A DNA stretch of 64,000 nt, from positions 6,381-70,380 of the forward strand of contig JBEKMC010000005.1 of NCBI GenBank assembly GCA_050008715.1, in the 5' to 3' direction. Every line of letters begins with the position of its first letter. The first letter of the stretch is position 1. This document shows positions 1 to 8,681 of this stretch, one piece after another. Source of the DNA: JAKACA01 sp050008715. Lineage in GTDB: Bacteria > Actinomycetota > Acidimicrobiia > Acidimicrobiales > Bog-793. A program made the translations under genes and the position numbers. The notes below the pieces were generated by a model. That model ran no database searches. It had not been told where the DNA came from and saw nothing but the letters and a program-made list of their open reading frames with translations.

Positions 1-1
1 G

Positions 2-709
2 GCCGACCTCGAGACGCAGCTGCAGGCGGCCGCCTCGGCTCGGCGAACGCTCGTGGTGACCGACGGGGTCTTCTCGATGGACGGCTACGTGGCACCCCTC
101 GCCGACATCTGCGAGCTGGCCGACCGCTACGGCGCCATGGTGATGGTGGACGACTCGCACGCCGTCGGCTTCGTCGGTCCCTCCGGCCGGGGCACGCCCG
201 AGCTCCACGGCGTGCAGGACCGCGTCGACATCGTCACCGGGACGCTCGGCAAGGCGCTCGGCGGCGCCAGCGGTGGATATACGAGCGGGCGGCAGGAGAT
301 CATCGACCTGCTCCGCCAACGATCCCGTCCGTACCTCTTCTCCAACTCCCTCGCGCCGGCCATCGCGGCGGCGTCCCTCGTCGTGCTCGACCTGCTCGCG
401 ACGAGCGACGACCTGCGTGCGCGACTGGCCGAGAACACGGCGTGGTTCCGTGGGCGCATGACCGAGCTCGGCTTCGACGTGCTGCCGGGCGACCACCCCA
501 TCGTGCCGGTCATGATCGGCGATGCCGCCCGGGCTTCCACCATGGCCGATCGCCTGCTCCAGCGCGGCATCTACGTCATCGGCTTCAGCTACCCCGTCGT
601 GCCGATCGGCAAGGCGCGCATCCGCACGCAAGTCTCGGCCGCCCACCGGCGGGAGGATCTCGAGCGGGCGGCGGACGCGTTCGCCGCAGTGCGCGACGAG
701 CTCGGGTAG
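2..709 (+). CDS. kbl: Glycine C-acetyltransferase (2-amino-3-ketobutyrate CoA ligase), 5'-truncated by the window edge
   Basis: PLP-dependent alpha-oxoamine synthase. It joins glycine and acetyl-CoA, or in the catabolic direction cleaves 2-amino-3-ketobutyrate, the second step of threonine breakdown after threonine dehydrogenase. The visible part starts inside the large domain. It shows the VDDSHAVGF motif, whose Asp and His hold the cofactor, and the PLP-lysine motif GTLGKALGG. The C-terminal part (YLFSNSLAPA, then FSYPVVPIGKARIR) is typical of Kbl and AONS/ALAS-type enzymes. The reading frame is open to the left edge, so the N-terminus and probably a tdh partner lie outside. Kbl is preferred over 8-amino-7-oxononanoate synthase because of the FSYPVVP and GGYTSGR segments. 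Confidence 0.9.
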   Translation, partial: ADLETQLQAAASARRTLVVTDGVFSMDGYVAPLADICELADRYGAMVMVDDSHAVGFVGPSGRGTPELHGVQDRVDIVTGTLGKALGGASGGYTSGRQEIIDLLRQRSRPYLFSNSLAPAIAAASLVVLDLLATSDDLRARLAENTAWFRGRMTELGFDVLPGDHPIVPVMIGDAARASTMADRLLQRGIYVIGFSYPVVPIGKARIRTQVSAAHRREDLERAADAFAAVRDELG

Positions 710-718
710 CGCCGGCGG

Positions 719-2419
719 CTATGCCCGCACGAGCCGCCCCGGCCGGGCGCCGGTGGGCTCCCCGTTGTCGAAGGTGACCTCACCGGCAACGACGGTGTAG
801 CGGTATCCGTCGACATGCTGGACGAGCCGTCGACCGCCTGCCGGTAGGTCGTGCACCATGCGAGGCGCGTGCAGCTGCAGGCCATCGAGGTCGATCACGT
901 TCAGGTCGGCGCGCTTCCCGACCGCGACCGTTCCGCGGTCGTTCAGCCCATAGGCCGCCGCCGTACGACCGGACTGCAGCGCGACGGCGAACTCGAGTGG
1001 CAACCGCTCACCCCGGGAGCGGTCGCGCACCCAATGTGTGAGGAGATAGGTCGGCATGCTGGCGTCGCAGATGAGACCGCAGTGCGCCCCACCATCCGAG
1101 AGGCCGAGAATCGTGGAGGGGTGCGTGATCATCTCTCGGATGGCCTCGTGGTCGCGGTCGACGTAGCTCGCCAGAGGCGCGAACAAGAGCGCCGTGCCGT
1201 CCGAGGCGAGCATCCAGTCGAGCACAACGGACTCAGGCGACCGGCCCTCTCGCTCCGCGACGGCCGCAGCGCTCGCCTCGGGTGGCGGCTCGTACTCGGG
1301 AGGGTCGCCGAGCGGGAACATCTGCTCCCAACGCGACATGAGGGTGACGGCAATGAGGTTGCCGGTGCTGGGTCGCTCGGCGAGGAGGCGAGCCTGCCAC
1401 TCCGGCGATGTCATAGCGGCGACCCGTTCCGCCAGGGGAAGATCCGCCACGGCACGGTAGGCGGGATGCGTGATGAAGGGGTGCAGTGAAGACTGGAACC
1501 CGAAGAGCATCCCCGTCGGCCGGCAGGCGACCTGTGGCGTGATGCGAACCCCATCGGCGGCGAGCGTCTCGGCGTCGGCGAGGGCGGCGCGATACCCCAA
1601 GGGGTTGAACGGCGTCTGGGCGAGCCCGTAGGTGACGCGGGCCCCGGTGCGCCGGCTCAGCTCGATCATCCAGTTGCGCTCGGCTTCGAGTTCCGGCTGG
1701 TCCGTGACGACTTCGAAGACCCCGTGGCCGGTGGAACCGAGGGCCTCGCCGATGGCGAGCAGTTCGTCGGCCGGGGCCGTCGTGCCCCGGACGAGCCCGT
1801 GCACGGAACGATGCAGGACCGTTCGCGAGGTTGTGACACCGATGGCGCCGGCTGCGAGGCCGTCTCGCACCGCCGCGGCCATCTCGGCGACCTCGTCCGC
1901 CGTGGCGTCCTCGTGCGCACGATCGCCCATCACGTAGGCGCGCACGGCGGCATGGGGCACCTGGGCGGCCACGTCCATCACGCGGGGAGTGCGATCGAGG
2001 GCGTCGAGATACTCCGGGAACGTCTCCCACTCCCAGCTGATGCCTTCGTGCAGGGCCGTGCCGGGGATGTCCTCGACTCCCTCCATGAGCTCGATGAGGA
2101 AGTCCTGGGTGCCTGGCTTCACGGGAGCAAAGCCGACGCCGCAGTTGCCCATCACCACCGTCGTCACCCCGTGCCAGCTCGAAGGCGTCATCTCGGGGTC
2201 CCACGTCGCCTGGCCGTCATAGTGGGTATGGATGTCCACCCAACCGGGAGTGACCAGCCGGCCGTCGGCATCGATCTCACGCCGGCCGGCGCCGATGCCG
2301 CCAGTGCCCGCCTCGGCGATCTCCGAGACCAGGCCGGCGTCGGCAGCGACGTCGGCGGCTCGCGCCTGCGCCCCGGTGCCGTCGACCAATGTGGCGTTGC
2401 GTATGACGAGGTCGTGCAT
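719..2419 (-). CDS. Amidohydrolase family protein, N-acyl-D-amino-acid deacylase-like
   Basis: Metal-dependent amidohydrolase of 566 aa, of the D-aminoacylase (dihydroorotase/urease-fold) group, which hydrolyses N-acyl-D-amino acids or similar amides. The N-terminus MHDLVIRNATLVDGTG is the usual small beta domain. HTHYDGQ supplies the HxH metal ligands, GNCGVGFAPV is the D-aminoacylase signature, and GLSDGGAHCG near the C-terminus holds the catalytic Asp region. The frame stays open well upstream, but homology starts at this ATG, preceded by a purine-rich GGGGAGAG. It lies 86 nt downstream of the metal-importer genes on the same strand and may be co-transcribed. Zinc dependence of the fold would fit a zinc-responsive unit. 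The exact substrate is unknown. Confidence 0.85.
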   Translation of the reverse strand: MHDLVIRNATLVDGTGAQARAADVAADAGLVSEIAEAGTGGIGAGRREIDADGRLVTPGWVDIHTHYDGQATWDPEMTPSSWHGVTTVVMGNCGVGFAPVKPGTQDFLIELMEGVEDIPGTALHEGISWEWETFPEYLDALDRTPRVMDVAAQVPHAAVRAYVMGDRAHEDATADEVAEMAAAVRDGLAAGAIGVTTSRTVLHRSVHGLVRGTTAPADELLAIGEALGSTGHGVFEVVTDQPELEAERNWMIELSRRTGARVTYGLAQTPFNPLGYRAALADAETLAADGVRITPQVACRPTGMLFGFQSSLHPFITHPAYRAVADLPLAERVAAMTSPEWQARLLAERPSTGNLIAVTLMSRWEQMFPLGDPPEYEPPPEASAAAVAEREGRSPESVVLDWMLASDGTALLFAPLASYVDRDHEAIREMITHPSTILGLSDGGAHCGLICDASMPTYLLTHWVRDRSRGERLPLEFAVALQSGRTAAAYGLNDRGTVAVGKRADLNVIDLDGLQLHAPRMVHDLPAGGRRLVQHVDGYRYTVVAGEVTFDNGEPTGARPGRLVRA

Positions 2420-2505
2420 GCTCTCCCCCAACGTCGTCCGAGGCCCGGGTCCATCGGCACCGACAAGTTTGCCCGTTCGCGCCGGCGCCCGCGGTCGCGA
2501 CCCGA

Positions 2506-3348
2506 CTACTGCGACGGCGCCGTCGTCGCGTCCGCGAGCCTGGACCGCCGCCCCTGACCGCGGCGACGGGCGACGGCCGTGCCGGCAAGCGCCGTGCCAT
2601 AGCTGACGACGCCGAGCGTCCCGACGAAGAAACCCACCGGCCACTGCGACACATACGACGCCGCCACGGCCACCCAGACGGTGGCGAGGGCGATGAGGAC
2701 GGAGAGCCCCATTGCGCGGCTCGGTCGCGCCGTCAGCAAACGAGCAGACGCCGCCGGGGCGATCATCAAGCTGAACATGAGGAATGCCCCGACCACCGGC
2801 ACCGTCATCGTCGTCGCCAACGCGACGATCAAGAGAAAGCACAGCTCCATCAGCGACGAGCTGACGCCGCGGGCCTCGGCGACATCTCCGAGAACCGACG
2901 ACAGGAGCAAGGGCCGGTAGCACACCGCGATTGCGGCGACGCACACCACGCCGAGTACCGCCAGCGGCACGAGCTGTCCGGCGCTCACGCCGAGCACTTC
3001 CCCGAACAGGAGCGAGTAGACCTCCGGGGCGTACTCGACGCTCATCGAGAGGAAGAGCGCACCGAGCCCGAGCAGCACGACGAGGGAGAGCGCGGTGGCC
3101 ACGTCAGGCCGGCCGCGCCGGCCGAGCCAACCGATGCCGAGGGCGCCGAGGACTGCGAAGACGCCGAGACCGAGCAGCGTGTTGGCCCCGACGAGGCTGG
3201 CGCCGGCCGCTCCGGCGAAGGCTCCTTGGGGAACGGCATGGGCGGCAAAGGCCGAGCCTCGCAGGACTGCGAAGAAGCCGACCACGCCGGCGATGACCGC
3301 CACGAGGGAGGCTGCGATCCACGTGTCGGTCATGAAGCTCGAGAACAT
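2506..3348 (-). CDS. Zinc/manganese ABC transporter, second membrane permease
   Basis: ABC-3 family (ZnuB/TroC type) integral membrane subunit, 280 aa, forming the metal channel with the ATPase at 4244-5092. It has about eight hydrophobic helices. The segment AVLRGSAFAAHAVPQGAFAG near the N-terminus is the family signature for a conserved helix. The C-terminus is basic and probably cytoplasmic. It lies 14 nt after the first permease gene, so this importer probably uses two different permeases as a heterodimer, as in TroCD/MntCD-type systems, whereas ZnuB forms a homodimer. Metal specificity cannot be read from sequence. Confidence 0.88.
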   Translation of the reverse strand: MFSSFMTDTWIAASLVAVIAGVVGFFAVLRGSAFAAHAVPQGAFAGAAGASLVGANTLLGLGVFAVLGALGIGWLGRRGRPDVATALSLVVLLGLGALFLSMSVEYAPEVYSLLFGEVLGVSAGQLVPLAVLGVVCVAAIAVCYRPLLLSSVLGDVAEARGVSSSLMELCFLLIVALATTMTVPVVGAFLMFSLMIAPAASARLLTARPSRAMGLSVLIALATVWVAVAASYVSQWPVGFFVGTLGVVSYGTALAGTAVARRRGQGRRSRLADATTAPSQ

Positions 3349-3362
3349 GCTCGTCCAGTGCC

Positions 3363-4241
3363 CTAGGAGACCGGCGTCGCCGGGCGGCGGGTGCGCGTGA
3401 AACCGGAGAGCAGGTAGGCGGCGAAGATCAGGACGACCACGAAGAAACTGACCGGCCAGCCCCGTCCAGCCGGAGGCCAGCTATGGCTGTCGTAGGCGAG
3501 CACGATGCCGAGCCAGGTCGCACCGATACCGATGAGGCCGGCGGTCACCATGGCGCGGCCCGGCCGGCTGGTGAGACGAAGTGCGGTAGCCGCCGGCCCG
3601 ATGAGCAGGGCCGTGCTGAGCACGGCACCGATCGTGATGGCGGCGAGGGCGACGGCGAGGGCCGTGGCGGCGAGGTAGCAGACCCCGACGAGTCGGACGG
3701 GGACACCGCGCGACGACGCCATGTCGGCGTTGAGCGAGCTCAGCAGGAGCATGCGATAGCAGGGGAGGACGATGGCGAGTACGAGCAGGCCACACAGCGC
3801 GGCGATCACGGCCGTGCTGTGGTCGATGACGAAGATCGAGCCGAACAGGACCGTCATGGAGGCGCCCGTCGTGGTCGAGCTCGTCGTGTCCAGGTAGAGG
3901 AACAGCGCAGCGAGCCCGAGTACGCCCCCGAGCACGATGCCCGTCGCCACATCGCGGCCCCTCGCCCGCTGTACGCCGATCATCTCCATGGCGGACGTGG
4001 CCGCCAGCCCCATGACGACGAAACCCCAGATGGGATTGACCCCGAGAAGGAACGCGCCCGCGCCGCCCGTCGTGCTCACGTCCGAGAAGGCGTGGCCGGC
4101 GAACGACTGCCCGCGGATGACCGTGAAGACCCCGACCGGCCCGGACACGACCGACACGACCGCTCCGAGCACCAGTGCCACGTGCACCGCCGAGCTGTCG
4201 AAGAAGCCGGCAGCGAACAGGGGCTGGAGGAAGTGGCCCAT
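3363..4241 (-). CDS. Zinc/manganese ABC transporter, first membrane permease
   Basis: ABC-3 family permease of 292 aa with eight or nine predicted membrane helices. The N-terminus carries the family pattern VIRGQSFAGHAFSDVSTTGGAG. It differs clearly from the second permease, so the two are old paralogs rather than a recent duplication. The start codon sits 2 nt after the ATPase stop codon, indicating translational coupling inside the operon. It should form the transmembrane core of a divalent-cation importer with the downstream permease. Confidence 0.9.
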   Translation of the reverse strand: MGHFLQPLFAAGFFDSSAVHVALVLGAVVSVVSGPVGVFTVIRGQSFAGHAFSDVSTTGGAGAFLLGVNPIWGFVVMGLAATSAMEMIGVQRARGRDVATGIVLGGVLGLAALFLYLDTTSSTTTGASMTVLFGSIFVIDHSTAVIAALCGLLVLAIVLPCYRMLLLSSLNADMASSRGVPVRLVGVCYLAATALAVALAAITIGAVLSTALLIGPAATALRLTSRPGRAMVTAGLIGIGATWLGIVLAYDSHSWPPAGRGWPVSFFVVVLIFAAYLLSGFTRTRRPATPVS

Positions 4242-4243
4242 GG

Positions 4244-5092
4244 TCAGTCGGGAGGCGGGAGGACGGTGATGTCGTGGGTGTCCCCGCCGGCGTCGATCCC
4301 GGCGCCCGACACGACGAGCACGCGGCCGTGCAGCCGCAGGACGTCGACGTGGTGCCCGTAGAGAGCGCTCAGCACTTCGGATCGCACGACCTCGTCGGCG
4401 GTCCCGCTGACCGCCCTTCCGTTGGCGATGTAGACGATGCGGTCCATCACGGGAAGGAGCGTGTTCACCTCGTGGGCCGAGATGAACACGGCGATGCCCT
4501 GTTCCCTCGCCACGCTGCCCAGCAAGTCGACGACCTCCTGAGCGCTTCGCAGGTCGAGGTTGGCGAGCGGTTCGTCGAGGAGTAACAGCTTGGGGCGGCT
4601 GATGATGGCATGGGCGATGAGGACGCGCTGCTGCTCCCCGCCGGAGAGCGTGCCGACCCGCGCGCGGCCGAACTCGCCGGCACCGACGGCTTGCAGCGCA
4701 TCGTCCACGAGCTGCTCCCGGCGGCGGGACCGAAACGGTATCCCGAGCCGGTGCCCATCGAGGCCGAGCGCCACGACGTCTCGGGCGCGCAGCGGCAGGT
4801 CAGGGTCGAGCAGGAACTTCTGCGGCACGTAGCCGATCACCGGGTGCCGCCGGTCGTGCACCCCGCCCGCCACGACGACCGATCCGTGCTGGGTCGGCTG
4901 GAGGCCGAGCACCACGCGCAAAAGCGTGGTCTTGCCGGAGCCGTTCGGACCGATGAGGCCCGTTACCTCGCCGGCGCGCAGCGTGAAGGCGACGTCGTGC
5001 AGCACCTCGCGCCCCGCGAAGGAGACACTGACGTCGTCGACGGCGAGGACCTCGTCGCCGGATCGCGTCGGGGGCGGAGGTGCCCCCGTCAT
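4244..5092 (-). CDS. Zinc/manganese ABC transporter, ATP-binding subunit
   Basis: ABC ATPase of 282 aa that powers import through the two adjacent permeases. Walker A is GPNGSGKTT at residues 48-56, the signature is LSGGEQQR from residue 149, and Walker B with the catalytic Glu is LLLLDEP near residue 170. The H-loop lies in ISAHEVN. The domain organisation is that of ZnuC/MntB-type proteins with a C-terminal extension of about 50 residues. Its start overlaps the stop of the binding-protein gene by 4 nt (ATGA), so the subunits are translationally coupled. Confidence 0.92.
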   Translation of the reverse strand: MTGAPPPPTRSGDEVLAVDDVSVSFAGREVLHDVAFTLRAGEVTGLIGPNGSGKTTLLRVVLGLQPTQHGSVVVAGGVHDRRHPVIGYVPQKFLLDPDLPLRARDVVALGLDGHRLGIPFRSRRREQLVDDALQAVGAGEFGRARVGTLSGGEQQRVLIAHAIISRPKLLLLDEPLANLDLRSAQEVVDLLGSVAREQGIAVFISAHEVNTLLPVMDRIVYIANGRAVSGTADEVVRSEVLSALYGHHVDVLRLHGRVLVVSGAGIDAGGDTHDITVLPPPD

Positions 5093-6030
5093 AGCCGAGT
5101 GGTCGAAACGTTGGAGGCGAGAGCCTTGCGGAGCGCCCCGACCTCGGCCAGCATCCAGCTCTGGTAGTCGTACCCGGACGGCATCGTCTCGTAGACGGCG
5201 ACGACGGGGACGCCGGCTTGTTGCGCCTGTGCGAGGAACGACTGGGTGATCGAGTCTGTGACTTGCTCGTTGTAGAGGAACACCCTCACGTGATGCCCGT
5301 CGAGGAGGCTCTCCTCTGTCGACACGTCCTGCGGGGACGGGTCGACGCCGTTCATGATGTCGGCCTGCAACGACCAGGGGGTCCGGTTCTGTAGGCCGGC
5401 GGCTTCGAGCAGATAGTCGCCGACCGGCTCGGTCGTCGCCACCGGGGCGCCCGGGAAGTCAGCCTTCAGGGCGGCGATCGCGTGTGCCAACGGCGCCAGC
5501 GAAGCTTCGAAGGCACCGGCGCGGGCGTGAAAGAAGGCGGCATGACCTGGCTCGAGGGCTGCGAGATCAGTGGCGACTGCCTCCGCCACCGCCGGCATCG
5601 TCGCCGGCTGGTACCACAGGTGCGGGTTGGAGGTCGTCGTGCCGGACAGCCCGCTGAGGTCCTGGACGACGATGAGCTTGCGCCGCGGGTTCGGCGCCGC
5701 CGACTCGATCTTCGACATGAACGTGTCGTAGCCGAGGCCGTTCTGTACGACGAGCTCGGCTCCGCTCACCGCTTCGGCCACCTGCGGGCTTGCCTCGAAG
5801 GTGTGGGGATCGGTGTTCGGGTTGGACATGACGGCGGTGACGCTCACGTACGGACCACCGACCTGCGAGATCACGTTGGCGTACTCGTTCTCCGCGCCGA
5901 CGGCGTCGATCACGCCGGCGGCGCCGGAGCTGGTCCTCGAGCAGCCTGTCGCGCTCAATGCGATCGCCACGACGGCGCCGGCGATGCGCAGCGGCCGACC
6001 GGTACGTCGGCCATGTCGTCTCCTGGGCAT
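5089..6030 (-). CDS. Zinc/manganese ABC transporter, substrate-binding lipoprotein
   Basis: Cluster A-I metal-binding protein (ZnuA/TroA type), 313 aa from this ATG, delivering Zn or Mn to the importer. The N-terminus is a basic, hydrophobic lipoprotein signal with a lipobox-like ATGC at Cys30. The first metal-ligand motif NTDPHTFE places His at residue 76. A second His follows in SNPHLWY, and ATTEPVGDYLLEAAG is the usual C-lobe region. The long His-rich loop of true zinc chelators is absent. In-frame alternatives (ATG at 6048, TTG at 6066) exist, but they would add residues before the signal peptide and put the Zur/Fur-like box inside the coding region. It is the first gene of a five-gene minus-strand run. 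Confidence 0.88.
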   Translation of the reverse strand: MPRRRHGRRTGRPLRIAGAVVAIALSATGCSRTSSGAAGVIDAVGAENEYANVISQVGGPYVSVTAVMSNPNTDPHTFEASPQVAEAVSGAELVVQNGLGYDTFMSKIESAAPNPRRKLIVVQDLSGLSGTTTSNPHLWYQPATMPAVAEAVATDLAALEPGHAAFFHARAGAFEASLAPLAHAIAALKADFPGAPVATTEPVGDYLLEAAGLQNRTPWSLQADIMNGVDPSPQDVSTEESLLDGHHVRVFLYNEQVTDSITQSFLAQAQQAGVPVVAVYETMPSGYDYQSWMLAEVGALRKALASNVSTTRL

Positions 6031-6050
6031 AATGAGAACGATAACCATTC
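6031..6050 (-). promoter_or_regulatory. Zur/Fur-like operator directly before the metal importer
   Basis: Reading on the plus strand, AATGAGAACGATAACCATTC resembles the AT-rich imperfect palindromes bound by Zur and Fur family repressors. It touches the start codon at 6030, so the transcript may be leaderless or very short, with the repressor covering the initiation site. Regulator identity is inferred from the zinc-type importer downstream. Confidence 0.6.
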
Positions 6051-6139
6051 GCACTTGGGCGGGCAACCGCCGGACACCCGTCGACTAGTCTCACCTCCGT
6101 GGTGCAGGGGGTCGAGACCAGCGTGACCAGCGGCTCTCG

Positions 6140-6976
6140 ATGAGCACCAGCACGGACGATCCCCAGACGTCGTCGTCGGCACGTCCGGTCGACCGAGCGG
6201 CGGCCTTTGCTGCCGGCCCGACCAAGATCCCCCCGCGCGTCATCGTCATCGGCCTTGCCGTGATCGTCGCACTCGCCCTGCTCGGAATCCTGGGTGAGCG
6301 CTTCTTCTCGAGCGTGGGGCTCAACCCCGTGGCCCCGAAGTCCCCGCCGAAGGCATCGCCGACCACCCTGCCGGCAGGGATACCGCAACTCGACGCCCCG
6401 CTCTCCGCTTTCATGGGGATCAAGGCGATGACACCGTTGGCGGCGCCCGGTTTCTCGCTCGTCGATCAGGCGGGCAAGGCCGTAAGCCTCGCCCGCCAAC
6501 ACGGCAAGGTTGTCGTGCTCACGTTCTTCGACGACAGCTGCAGCGACATCTGCCCGGTGCTGGAGGCGGAGATTGCGGCCGCCGCCACCGACCTCGGGCG
6601 CTCGTCGGACCGGGTGGTGTTCCTCACGGTGAACACCGATCCGATGAGCCCCGTCGTGAGCGCGACATCGCCCGCGGTCAGCGATTCGGCCCTGAGCAAC
6701 GTCACCAACTGGCATCTCCTCGGCGGTTCGCTCGCCGCCCTCGACCGCGTCTGGCGTGACGACGGCGTATCGGTCGCCGTCTCGCCGGCGAGCCGGATCG
6801 TTGCTCACAACGACGTGATGTACTTCATCGGCCCAGCTGGCCGCTTCGCCTACGAGGCGGTCCCGTACTCGAACGAGAGCCAGCTCGGCATCTTCAGCCT
6901 GCCGGCGGCGAACATCACGCGGTGGGGACACGGCATCGCCGAGTATGCCGAGAAGCTGCTGCGGAGTTCTCCGTGA
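6140..6976 (+). CDS. SCO1/SenC-family copper chaperone
   Basis: Membrane-anchored thioredoxin-fold protein of 278 aa that inserts copper into the CuA site of cytochrome oxidase or reduces its cysteines. One membrane helix lies at about residues 33-53. The SCO domain starts near residue 100. The copper-binding CxxxCP motif is Cys134-Ser-Asp-Ile-Cys138-Pro, and the third ligand is His223 in VAHNDVMY. It is transcribed divergently from the metal importer and lies next to the oxidase cluster, which supports a CuA role. A second SCO domain is present in the fusion protein at 15297-17159. Confidence 0.88.
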   Translation: MSTSTDDPQTSSSARPVDRAAAFAAGPTKIPPRVIVIGLAVIVALALLGILGERFFSSVGLNPVAPKSPPKASPTTLPAGIPQLDAPLSAFMGIKAMTPLAAPGFSLVDQAGKAVSLARQHGKVVVLTFFDDSCSDICPVLEAEIAAAATDLGRSSDRVVFLTVNTDPMSPVVSATSPAVSDSALSNVTNWHLLGGSLAALDRVWRDDGVSVAVSPASRIVAHNDVMYFIGPAGRFAYEAVPYSNESQLGIFSLPAANITRWGHGIAEYAEKLLRSSP

Positions 6977-7617
6977 CCGACTCCGATCCGAACCCCGAGC
7001 TACGGGCGCCCGCGAAGCCCCCTTGGTACCGGCGGCGCGCCATTCTTTTGAGCCTCGGGGTCGCCATCGTGCTTGCCATCACGGTGATCACGGACCTGCC
7101 GACACACACCTCGATCGCCGCCCAGGTGTCGGAAGAGACGACGGTCCTCAACGAAGTCACGTCCGACGCGGCACCGTGCGTGGCCGCGGTGGGCGAGGCA
7201 TTCGGCTTCTATGCCGACGTGACGAAGGGCTCCCTCACACCGTCCGAACAGGCGAGCCTGCCGGCGCTGCTCCGGGACGACCAGGCGTCGTGCTCGTTCA
7301 CGAGCGAGTACGTCTACGACCTGTCAGGCATCGAAGTCCCTGGAACAGCCGCCGGCAGGGACGTGGGTGGCCTCGTGAGCACGATCACACTCTGGGTCAC
7401 CTCCGATGCACTTGCCGCCATCGATGCCATCGACGAGCTGACGACCGACCCGACGAACGCGACGCAGGTGGCGGCGCTCGACAAGGCCGAACGGCTGCTC
7501 GCCTCTGACCGGGCTTCGGTCAACGCGGAGCTTCACGCAGCCGATGGGGCGCTCGGAGGGGCCCACCTCCCCAGTCCAGGGCTGCCGGCCCTCCCGTCGC
7601 CTGCCGCCGACAGCTGA
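6973..7617 (+). CDS. Membrane-anchored protein of unknown function coupled to the SCO gene
   Basis: Protein of 214 aa from a GTG start that overlaps the SCO stop codon (GTGA), so it is translationally coupled. After about 20 residues comes one hydrophobic helix (AILLSLGVAIVLAITVITDL), then an exported domain rich in Ala, Thr and Asp with two widely spaced cysteines, and a Pro-rich tail. No family was recognised. The tight coupling suggests it assists the SCO protein outside the membrane in oxidase assembly, but nothing in the sequence proves this. Confidence 0.7.
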   Translation: MTDSDPNPELRAPAKPPWYRRRAILLSLGVAIVLAITVITDLPTHTSIAAQVSEETTVLNEVTSDAAPCVAAVGEAFGFYADVTKGSLTPSEQASLPALLRDDQASCSFTSEYVYDLSGIEVPGTAAGRDVGGLVSTITLWVTSDALAAIDAIDELTTDPTNATQVAALDKAERLLASDRASVNAELHAADGALGGAHLPSPGLPALPSPAADS

Positions 7618-7666
7618 GCCACCCGCACGGGCCGACTTCGCTCGTTGCGGGATCCGCGCTGCACGC

Positions 7667-8566
7667 TCAGCCGGCGTGCCCGCTTCCGGGCCGGGCGACG
7701 TCGCCGATCGAGATGGCGGGACCGAAGCTACGGCGCCGGTTCTCACGCACGAGGCGGTGCAGGCCCTGGTCCGGATCCTCGTCAGCCCTGAGCCAGGCCA
7801 CAAGGTTCCAGAACACGACCGGCACGTACGCAGACGCCGCCGCGAACCACAGCACGAACGTCACGATCTCCTGGTCTGCGGCAAAGCTCAGGGAGCTGCC
7901 GGCGAGCGCATGGTGATAGCTCACGTACATCGAAGCGTGAGACAGGCCGACGAGGTAGGCCGTAATCCAGATGGTCCACATGGCGACGGCAGCGAGGGCG
8001 ATGCGCTTCGGGCGAGCGAGCCGCGGGACGAGCGGAGGTGACTCCACCAGCTCGAGCCACAACGCCGCTCCACCCGCGATGAGACAGACGGCCTCGACGA
8101 GCACGAGCCAGGGGTGTCGTACAAGCGCGTTGACCACCGCCGGGGTTCTCGCGGCGGTGACGAGGGCCATCTCGACGAGGAGCACAGTCACGGCTCGGGC
8201 GAAGCCAAGATGGCGGTGGCGTGCTGTCGCCAGGCGGTCGATCAGCCGCGCTGAAGCAGTGGTGCCGGCAGACGGCTCGAATGACCCGGCGCCGGACCCT
8301 CCGTTGGAGAGCCGGAGGAATCGCCACGGTGCCCCGAGCACGAGGAGGGCGGGGACGACGATGGCGAGGACGGAGAACCGGAGCGCCTCGAAATACTCAT
8401 AGCGCCGCGCTTCGGTCGCAAACGGTGGCACGAGGACGACCAGCACCAGCACCGCCGCCGCGCAGGCCAGCGATGGTCGCACCCAAGGAGGAGGCACCAC
8501 CGGCCGCTCTTCGGCGGCCACGCCGCTCAATGGGAGGGTCGGCGCTGGAAGAACAGCCAGATGCAC
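7667..8566 (-). CDS. CtaG-like cytochrome c oxidase assembly membrane protein (second copy)
   Basis: Polytopic membrane protein of up to 299 aa, related to the caa3-type CtaG family and to the protein encoded at 13196-14095. It has several hydrophobic helices. The pattern WITAYLVGLSHASMYVSYHHALAG followed by ADQEIVTFVLWFAA matches the end of CtaG proteins, where a conserved DQ precedes the last helices. The given start overlaps the 38-aa gene upstream; a GTG at 8521 would avoid the overlap and is equally possible. It closes the minus-strand oxidase cluster. Confidence 0.78.
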   Translation of the reverse strand: MHLAVLPAPTLPLSGVAAEERPVVPPPWVRPSLACAAAVLVLVVLVPPFATEARRYEYFEALRFSVLAIVVPALLVLGAPWRFLRLSNGGSGAGSFEPSAGTTASARLIDRLATARHRHLGFARAVTVLLVEMALVTAARTPAVVNALVRHPWLVLVEAVCLIAGGAALWLELVESPPLVPRLARPKRIALAAVAMWTIWITAYLVGLSHASMYVSYHHALAGSSLSFAADQEIVTFVLWFAAASAYVPVVFWNLVAWLRADEDPDQGLHRLVRENRRRSFGPAISIGDVARPGSGHAG

Positions 8567-8643
8567 ACGGCGAAGAGCGTCCCGACGGGTATGGCGAATG
8601 TCATCGCCTGGGCAGCGACAATCGAGCCGGTCGCGATGATCAT
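8527..8643 (-). CDS. 38-aa single-helix membrane protein in the oxidase cluster
   Basis: Short ORF (MIIATGSIVAAQ...) with one hydrophobic helix and a basic end (FFQRRPSH). It is preceded by a strong ribosome binding site, AGGTGGAGG, placed just before the ATG. It sits between ctaE and the second ctaG. Small single-helix subunits are common in haem-copper oxidases (for example subunit IV-like or CcoQ-like peptides), so a role as an accessory oxidase subunit is likely but inferred from position and topology only. Confidence 0.65.
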   Translation of the reverse strand: MIIATGSIVAAQAMTFAIPVGTLFAVCIWLFFQRRPSH

Positions 8644-8681
8644 CTCCTCCACCTTTCGTCCCACGACTGCTGAGCCGCGGC

